Below, one piece after another: positions 5,836 to 10,220 of a stretch of DNA of 10,220 nt. The notes below the pieces were generated by a model. The model worked only from the letters and a program-made list of their open reading frames with translations, was not told the DNA's origin and did no database searches. The position numbers were made by a program, and so were the translations under genes. Position 1 is the first letter of the stretch; each line of letters begins with the position of its first letter. The stretch comes from Candidatus Eiseniibacteriota bacterium (lineage in GTDB: Bacteria; Joyebacterota; Joyebacteria; Joyebacterales; Joyebacteraceae). The stretch is taken from contig DAOWCM010000056.1 of NCBI GenBank assembly GCA_030639555.1, positions 1-10,220 of the forward strand, written 5' to 3'.

Positions 5836-6771
5836 ATGGCAGAGAGCGCAGGGTGTGTTGTGAAGAAGACGGAGCTATCCGGGAAGACCGTTCAGGAGCT
5901 GAGGGCGCTGGCGAAAGCCGCAGGCCTCAAGAACTACTCCGCCCTGAAGAAGACCAGGCTGGTCGACCTGCTCGCTGCGTCCGGGTCCGGCAACGCCCGG
6001 TCCAAGGCGCCCGCTCGGCGGACCGGCAAGCCTGCCGGGGCGAAGAAGAAACCACCCGGCGCGACGAAGGCCAGAGCGACGAAGGCCTCTGGGAAGCCGG
6101 CCCGGGCGACGAAGGCCAGAAGAAAACCGGACTCGGAGCGCGCCGGCGGTCTCGATAGTCACGTGGGCCGCGGGCTCTCACCGCGCACGCGCCGGGCGTT
6201 CTCCATCTACAGCACCCCGGGCGAGCAAAGAATCAAGGCCAGCAAGTACCACCTGGGCGTTCAGGAAGCCCCCGACATCGATGACGGGTTCATGTTTCCT
6301 GAAACGCACGGGGAGGACCTCATAGCCCTGATGGTCCGTGATCCCTACTGGCTGTTCGCCTATTGGGAGTTCTCTCCCGATCTCAACGACCAGCTTCTGA
6401 ACAGGCTGGGCGAAGAAACGCTGCGCAACAGCAGATTGGTTCTTCGCGTGTACGACGTGACCGGGGTGGACGCCGAGAACCCGGTCGGTTATCACGACAT
6501 CGACATCGCCCCCGGCGCGCGCGACTGGTACATCAACGTCACGCACGTGGAGAGCGACTACTGCATTGACATCGGCCTGATCCTGCCGGACGGGTCGTTC
6601 CTCGTCATTGCCAGGTCCAACCGCGTGTCGCTTCCACCCATCGGCCCGTCGGCCGAGGTCGACGAGCAGTGGGTAACACTCGAGTCGCTCGGGGAGATCT
6701 ACTCTCTCACCGAGCGCGGGCCGACATCTGGCTCCGGAGGATGGGGCTCCGGCGGATGGGGGCAGGGTTGA
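5836..6771 (+). CDS. DUF4912 protein with Rho-N/SAP-like N-terminus and basic linker
   Basis: The 311-residue protein has three parts. Residues 10-47 (KKTELSGKTVQELRALAKAAGLK...RLVDLL) form a helix-turn-helix of the Rho-N/SAP-like kind, which in other proteins binds RNA or DNA. Residues 50-108 are a disordered Lys/Arg/Ala/Pro linker built partly from a five-residue repeat (ATKAR). Residues 156-277 match DUF4912 (LIALMVRDPYWLFAYWEFS, LRVYDVTG, WYINV, DYCIDIGLILPDGSFLVIARSN), a predicted beta-sandwich. The tail ends in Gly/Trp repeats (GSGGWGSGGWGQG). No signal peptide or membrane segment is seen, so it should be cytoplasmic. DUF4912 genes are often found beside GH57 glucan enzymes, as here, but no biochemical role is known to me. 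A GTG at 5860 (AGGG six bases upstream) would start the protein directly at KKTELS and is a serious alternative to the ATG at 5836, which has only GTAGG two bases upstream. Confidence 0.85.
   Translation: MAESAGCVVKKTELSGKTVQELRALAKAAGLKNYSALKKTRLVDLLAASGSGNARSKAPARRTGKPAGAKKKPPGATKARATKASGKPARATKARRKPDSERAGGLDSHVGRGLSPRTRRAFSIYSTPGEQRIKASKYHLGVQEAPDIDDGFMFPETHGEDLIALMVRDPYWLFAYWEFSPDLNDQLLNRLGEETLRNSRLVLRVYDVTGVDAENPVGYHDIDIAPGARDWYINVTHVESDYCIDIGLILPDGSFLVIARSNRVSLPPIGPSAEVDEQWVTLESLGEIYSLTERGPTSGSGGWGSGGWGQG
6061..6120 (+). repeat. Four in-frame 15-bp repeats in the basic linker
   Basis: Units start at 6061, 6076, 6091 and 6106. Units 1 and 4 are identical (GCGACGAAGGCCAGA), unit 2 differs in the last four bases or fewer, and unit 3 is diverged. 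They encode ATKAR, ATKAS, GKPAR and ATKAR. Such alanine/lysine repeats resemble histone H1-like tails and can expand or shrink by slippage. Confidence 0.8.
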
Positions 6772-6830
6772 GAAGCCCGAGGCGCGCCACGGGCGGCGAT
6801 CCGCTCATTCCCTGACAAAACGGGAGCACC

Positions 6831-8459
6831 ATGGAAAAGGGCTACCTGAGCCTCGTTCTGCATGCTCACCTGCCTTACGTCAGGCACCCGGAGTACAAGA
6901 GCTTCCTCGAAGAGGATTGGCTCTTCGAGGCCATTACCGAAACGTACATCCCGCTCATCCGCGTCTTCCAGCGGCTGACGGACGACGGCGTTGACTTCCG
7001 GCTGACGCTCTCCCTCTCTCCGCCTCTGGTTGCCATGCTCCAGGACCCGCTGCTTCAGGAGCGGTACGTAGCGCATATCTCCCGCCTGATCGAGCTCACC
7101 GAGAAGGAGATGGACAGGAACCGGTCCAAGCCTCGTCTACGAGCGCTCGCCGGGATGTACCACGACCTCTTCTCAGACTGCAGGCGGATCTTCACCGAGG
7201 AGTACGGACTGGACCTGGTCCAGGCCTTCCGGACCTTCCGTGACGCGGGCAAGCTGGACCTGGTCACGTGCGGCGCCACCCACGGCTACCTGCCGTTGAT
7301 GGAGCAGTTCCCGGCCGCCGTCCGGGCCCAGATCCGACTCGCGGTCGAGAGCCACACGAACTCGCTCGGGCAGGCGCCCGCCGGCATCTGGCTGCCCGAG
7401 TGCGGCTACTTCCCGGGCGTCGACGCCTATCTGGCAGAGGCGGGCATCCGCTACACGTTCGTGGACGGCCACGGTCTGCTCCACGCCGCTCCCAAACCGA
7501 AATACGGGCCGTATTCGCCCGTCGTAACGCCCGCGGGCGTGGCGGTGTTCGGTCGCGACTTCGAGTCGTCCAAGCAGGTCTGGAGCTCCAAGGAGGGCTA
7601 TCCGGGCGATCCTGACTACCGCGACTTCTATAAGGACTACTCGTACGAGCTTGACCACGATTACATACGGCCGTATCTGGGTCACGACGGCATTCGCAAG
7701 GCGCTCGGGCTCAAGTTCTACAGGATCACCGGCGAGACCGACGATAAAGAACTCTACGAGCCGGAGGTTGCGCGCGAGCGGGTCGTCGAGCACGCCGCCA
7801 ACTTCGTGTTCAATCGCGAACGCCAGATCGAGCACCTCCACGAAGTAATGGGCAAGAGGCCGATCGTGGTCGCGCCCTACGATGCCGAGCTCTTCGGACA
7901 CTGGTGGTTCGAGGGGCCCATGTGGCTCGAGGCGTTCTTCCGCAAGGTCTACGAGGTTCAGGGCCCCGTGCGAACCTGTACGCCCATGGACTACATCGGG
8001 AGTGAGGGGCCGTTCCAGACCGCGACGCTGTTCCACTCCAGCTGGGGCTACAGGGGGTACAGCGAGGTCTGGCTGAACACCACAAATCACTACGTCTACT
8101 CCCATCTTCACAGGGCCGCCGGGCGGATGACCGAGTTGGCCAAGGCCCATCCCCACGCTGAAGGTCTGCGGCTCCGCGCGCTCAACCAGGCCGCCAGGGA
8201 ACTCCTGCTCGCCCAGGCGAGCGACTGGGCCTTCATCATGAAGACCGGCGACATGGCCGACTACGCCCACAAGCGCACGCGCGCACACGTCTCGAGATTC
8301 ACCAAGCTCTACGAGGACATCAAGGCCAACAGCGTCGACGAGAAGTTCCTGAGCGAGACCGAGTGGCGCGACCGAATCTTCCCGTGGCTCGACTACCGCA
8401 TCTACGCGGAGGACGGACCGCCCGCGCTGCCGGACGCCGCGGGGGAGGCGACTGCTTGA
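6831..8459 (+). CDS. GH57 1,4-alpha-glucan branching enzyme with C-terminal DUF1957 domain
   Basis: The enzyme cuts alpha-1,4-glucan chains and rejoins them through alpha-1,6 links, making branches in glycogen-like polymer in the cytoplasm. All five GH57 conserved regions are visible in 542 residues, a normal length for this type. They are HAHLPY (11-16), THGYLP (150-155), WLPECGYFPG (187-196) with nucleophile E190, PYDAELFGHWWFEGP (349-363) with acid/base D351, and SDWAFIMKTGDMADYA (464-479). Residue roles are assigned by analogy with archaeal GH57 branching enzymes such as TK1436. The GYPGDPDYRDFY block (256-267) and the C-terminal DUF1957 helical part are typical of branching enzymes rather than GH57 amylases. 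The ATG at 6831 has GGGAG four bases upstream and lies 59 bases after the DUF4912 stop, a gap holding a 6-bp hairpin (6791-6806). The next gene overlaps its stop, so the operon continues. Confidence 0.93.
   Translation: MEKGYLSLVLHAHLPYVRHPEYKSFLEEDWLFEAITETYIPLIRVFQRLTDDGVDFRLTLSLSPPLVAMLQDPLLQERYVAHISRLIELTEKEMDRNRSKPRLRALAGMYHDLFSDCRRIFTEEYGLDLVQAFRTFRDAGKLDLVTCGATHGYLPLMEQFPAAVRAQIRLAVESHTNSLGQAPAGIWLPECGYFPGVDAYLAEAGIRYTFVDGHGLLHAAPKPKYGPYSPVVTPAGVAVFGRDFESSKQVWSSKEGYPGDPDYRDFYKDYSYELDHDYIRPYLGHDGIRKALGLKFYRITGETDDKELYEPEVARERVVEHAANFVFNRERQIEHLHEVMGKRPIVVAPYDAELFGHWWFEGPMWLEAFFRKVYEVQGPVRTCTPMDYIGSEGPFQTATLFHSSWGYRGYSEVWLNTTNHYVYSHLHRAAGRMTELAKAHPHAEGLRLRALNQAARELLLAQASDWAFIMKTGDMADYAHKRTRAHVSRFTKLYEDIKANSVDEKFLSETEWRDRIFPWLDYRIYAEDGPPALPDAAGEATA
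8441..8448 (+). promoter_or_regulatory. Shine-Dalgarno site selecting the TTG start at 8456
   Basis: GGGGGAGG ends seven bases before the TTG at 8456. It lies inside the branching-enzyme coding sequence and is the best support for a TTG start, since no ATG or GTG is in frame before the essential HQHQP motif. Confidence 0.7.
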
Positions 8460-10220
8460 GAGGCAAGAGCGCGGAGCGCAGCGAGGGGCCCGGTGGGAAG
8501 GCCGACGGCACGAGCTCCAGGAAGGCGAAATCCCCGCGTCACCGCGACGGCAGGTTGGCCGTCGCTTTTCTCTGGCACCAGCACCAGCCGTTCTATCGTA
8601 TGGGCATGGACGGAGATCCGACGGGCGCCTATCTCCTCCCGTGGGTCCGCCTGCACGCGGTCCGCGACTACTACTCCATGGCCGCGATGGTGGCCGACTA
8701 CCCGAATGTGCATCTGACGATCAATCTCGTTCCGTCGATGATCGTTCAGCTGGATGACTACACCGAGAACGGCGCCACCGACGTCTGGATGGAGCTCTGC
8801 CTCACACCGACCGAGCATCTGACCGACGCCGACAGGGACTTCATCGTCTCCCGCTTCTTCGACGCCAACTGGCGGCACGAGGTCGAGATCTACCCGCGCT
8901 ACGCGGAGCTCCTGCGCATGCGGCGGGAGTGCCGCGCGTTCACCAATTCTGACATCGACGACCTCAAGGCGTGGTTCAACCTGGCGTGGTTCCCGCCGGA
9001 GGCGAGGGGCGAACCGTGGCGACTGCACAATGGGGAAGAGGTCTCGGTTCGGGAGTTCATAGAGAAGGGCAGAGGGTTCGACACCGACGACGTCGTGCGC
9101 ATCCTGGAACATCAGCTTGCGGTCATGAGGAACGTCGTGCCTCTTCACAGACATCTGGTCGAGGATGGGCAGCTCGAGGTGTCGGTCTCACCCTACTACC
9201 ATCCCATTCTGCCGCTGCTTGTTGACACCGACCTGGCCACGATCGACGCCGCGGGGGCGACGCTTCCGCCACGCTTCTGCCACCCGGAAGATGCTAGGGC
9301 GCAGCTTGATGGTGCCGCCGATTTCTTCCGTGACCGGTTCGGGCGCGAACCGAGAGGGCTCTGGCCGTCCGAGGGTTCTGTCAGCGAGAACATGGTGGAG
9401 CTGGTGCACGACGCGGGGTTCCGGTGGATGGCGACCGACCGCGGCGTGCTCGAGAAATCCGGAGACCACGGCTACGAGACCGAGGATCCCGAGGTGCTCC
9501 TGAGGCCGTATCTCGCGGGCAGCCCGGGCAGCCAGGTCAGCGTCTTCTTCAGGCACACGCGCCTCTCTGACGACATCGGCTTCAGCATGCAGAACTACGC
9601 CGACTACGACCGGGCGGCCGAGGAGTTCCTGGGCTGGATCCGCGAGGGGTTCGCCCGCAGGGTAGGGGACCCGTCGGAGAGGGTCCTGACGATAGCGGTG
9701 GACGGTGAGAACGCGTGGGGTTCGTACCGCAACGACGCCAGGGCATTCCTGAGGGGCCTCTACTCGCGCCTCAACAACGATCCCGATCTCGTGGCCGTCA
9801 CGCCCTCCGAGTTCATCGACGGCGACCCCGCGAGGGGAGTCTCCCCGCATCCGGTGGCGGAGCAGTACTCCGTCGCTCCGCTGTTCACGGCCAGCTGGAT
9901 CGACGAGATGGGCTCGCCTCACGGCAACGACCTCAACATCTGGATCGGTTCCCCGCAGGAGAACCGGGCGTGGGAGGTTCTAGGGTTAGTCCGCGCTCAC
10001 ATGGACGAAGTGGGCGCCACGCCCGAGGAGAACCCTAAGGCCTACGAGTCGCTCTACGCCGCGGAGGGAAGCGACTGGTTCTGGTGGTTCGGGTACGACT
10101 TCGTTCTGCCGCAGGGAGTCTACTGGACGTTCGACCTGCTCTTCCGTGAGCATCTGAAGAACGTCTACCGTTCTCTGGGGGAGGAACCGCCCGAGTTCCT
10201 CGAGGATCCCATCGTGCGCC
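8456..10220 (+). CDS. GH57 alpha-amylase/amylopullulanase-type glycosidase (3' end missing)
   Basis: Translation from 8456 is open to the right edge, giving 588 residues of a longer protein. GH57 regions of the COG1449 amylase/amylopullulanase type are present in order. They are WHQHQPFY (40-47), SPYYHPILPLL (245-255), GLWPSEGSVS (301-310) with nucleophile E306, VDGENAWGSY (415-424) with acid/base D416, and AAEGSDWFWWFGYD (535-548). The LFREHLKNVYRSLG segment (562-574) is the usual lead-in to the C-terminal region, cut off here. The family hydrolyses alpha-1,4-glucans and, in some members, alpha-1,6 links; exact specificity cannot be read. The TTG start overlaps the branching-enzyme stop by four bases (TTGA) and has a good Shine-Dalgarno site, indicating coupling. 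Residues 1-33 form a basic, probably disordered extension before the first strand, with no signal peptide. It therefore appears to be cytoplasmic and paired with the branching enzyme in storage-glucan turnover. Confidence 0.9.
   Translation, partial: MRGKSAERSEGPGGKADGTSSRKAKSPRHRDGRLAVAFLWHQHQPFYRMGMDGDPTGAYLLPWVRLHAVRDYYSMAAMVADYPNVHLTINLVPSMIVQLDDYTENGATDVWMELCLTPTEHLTDADRDFIVSRFFDANWRHEVEIYPRYAELLRMRRECRAFTNSDIDDLKAWFNLAWFPPEARGEPWRLHNGEEVSVREFIEKGRGFDTDDVVRILEHQLAVMRNVVPLHRHLVEDGQLEVSVSPYYHPILPLLVDTDLATIDAAGATLPPRFCHPEDARAQLDGAADFFRDRFGREPRGLWPSEGSVSENMVELVHDAGFRWMATDRGVLEKSGDHGYETEDPEVLLRPYLAGSPGSQVSVFFRHTRLSDDIGFSMQNYADYDRAAEEFLGWIREGFARRVGDPSERVLTIAVDGENAWGSYRNDARAFLRGLYSRLNNDPDLVAVTPSEFIDGDPARGVSPHPVAEQYSVAPLFTASWIDEMGSPHGNDLNIWIGSPQENRAWEVLGLVRAHMDEVGATPEENPKAYESLYAAEGSDWFWWFGYDFVLPQGVYWTFDLLFREHLKNVYRSLGEEPPEFLEDPIVR

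Noticed and set aside
5700..6158. Plus-strand open frame covering the promoter and the start of the DUF4912 gene (152 codons)
   Set aside because: It is Arg/Glu/Gly-rich with no domain, overlaps the DUF4912 frame that has family motifs, and would span the predicted promoter.
6791..6806. Hairpin between the DUF4912 and branching-enzyme genes as a terminator or attenuator
   Set aside because: The stem is only 6 bp with one G-U pair and no T-run, and the downstream gene has no promoter of its own that I can see.
7173..8288. Long minus-strand open frame opposite the branching enzyme (about 371 codons)
   Set aside because: It is antisense to a well-supported GH57 gene, with low-complexity Val/Gly/Arg composition and no motif. 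It is a codon-bias shadow.
8402..9154. Minus-strand open frame opposite the second GH57 gene (about 250 codons)
   Set aside because: The plus-strand frame across the same bases carries GH57 conserved regions. The antisense product has no recognisable feature.

Overview
The window is GC-rich, densely coded bacterial chromosome. No rRNA, tRNA, IS element, CRISPR array or phage gene was seen. The secreted M1 peptidase ends in a FlgD-like/type A sorting-like beta domain. Together with a retropepsin-PDZ protein, this points to an FCB-superphylum or related candidate-phylum bacterium (Eisenbacteria/Krumholzibacteria-like). That placement is inferred from protein architecture, not from a marker gene.

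Left part (1-3001): the end of a two-lobed retropepsin-like aspartic protease with a C-terminal PDZ domain runs rightward. It converges on a leftward 682-residue secreted M1 metallopeptidase. Between their 3' ends lie five tandem 13-bp units and a perfect 12-bp hairpin that ends the peptidase transcript. The peptidase has a near-consensus sigma70-type promoter (TTGACT, 17 bp, TATAAT) and a strong Shine-Dalgarno site.

Middle part (3086-5835): a divergent intergenic region carries a second promoter, reading right, for a two-gene unit. The first gene encodes an exported protein that resembles a zinc-metallopeptidase-like family but appears to have lost the zinc-binding residues. It overlaps by one base (TAGTG) a PflX-type radical SAM protein (COG1313). 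Two GC-rich hairpins follow.

Right part (5758-10220): a third promoter (TTGACA, 17 bp, CATACT) precedes an alpha-glucan operon. Its genes are a DUF4912 protein with an N-terminal Rho-N/SAP-like segment and a Lys/Arg/Ala-rich linker, a GH57 1,4-alpha-glucan branching enzyme, and a second GH57 enzyme of the amylase/amylopullulanase type. The last gene starts at a TTG overlapping the branching-enzyme stop by four bases and runs off the right edge. The enzymes probably build and trim a glycogen-like polymer in the cytoplasm. The role of the DUF4912 protein is unknown.

Most of the window is recognisable housekeeping or accessory metabolism. I found no clear-cut new system. The points most worth a second look are the apparent pseudo-peptidase coupled to a radical SAM enzyme, the DUF4912 protein with a polyanion-binding-like front end in a glucan operon, and the 13-bp tandem array at the convergent 3' ends.
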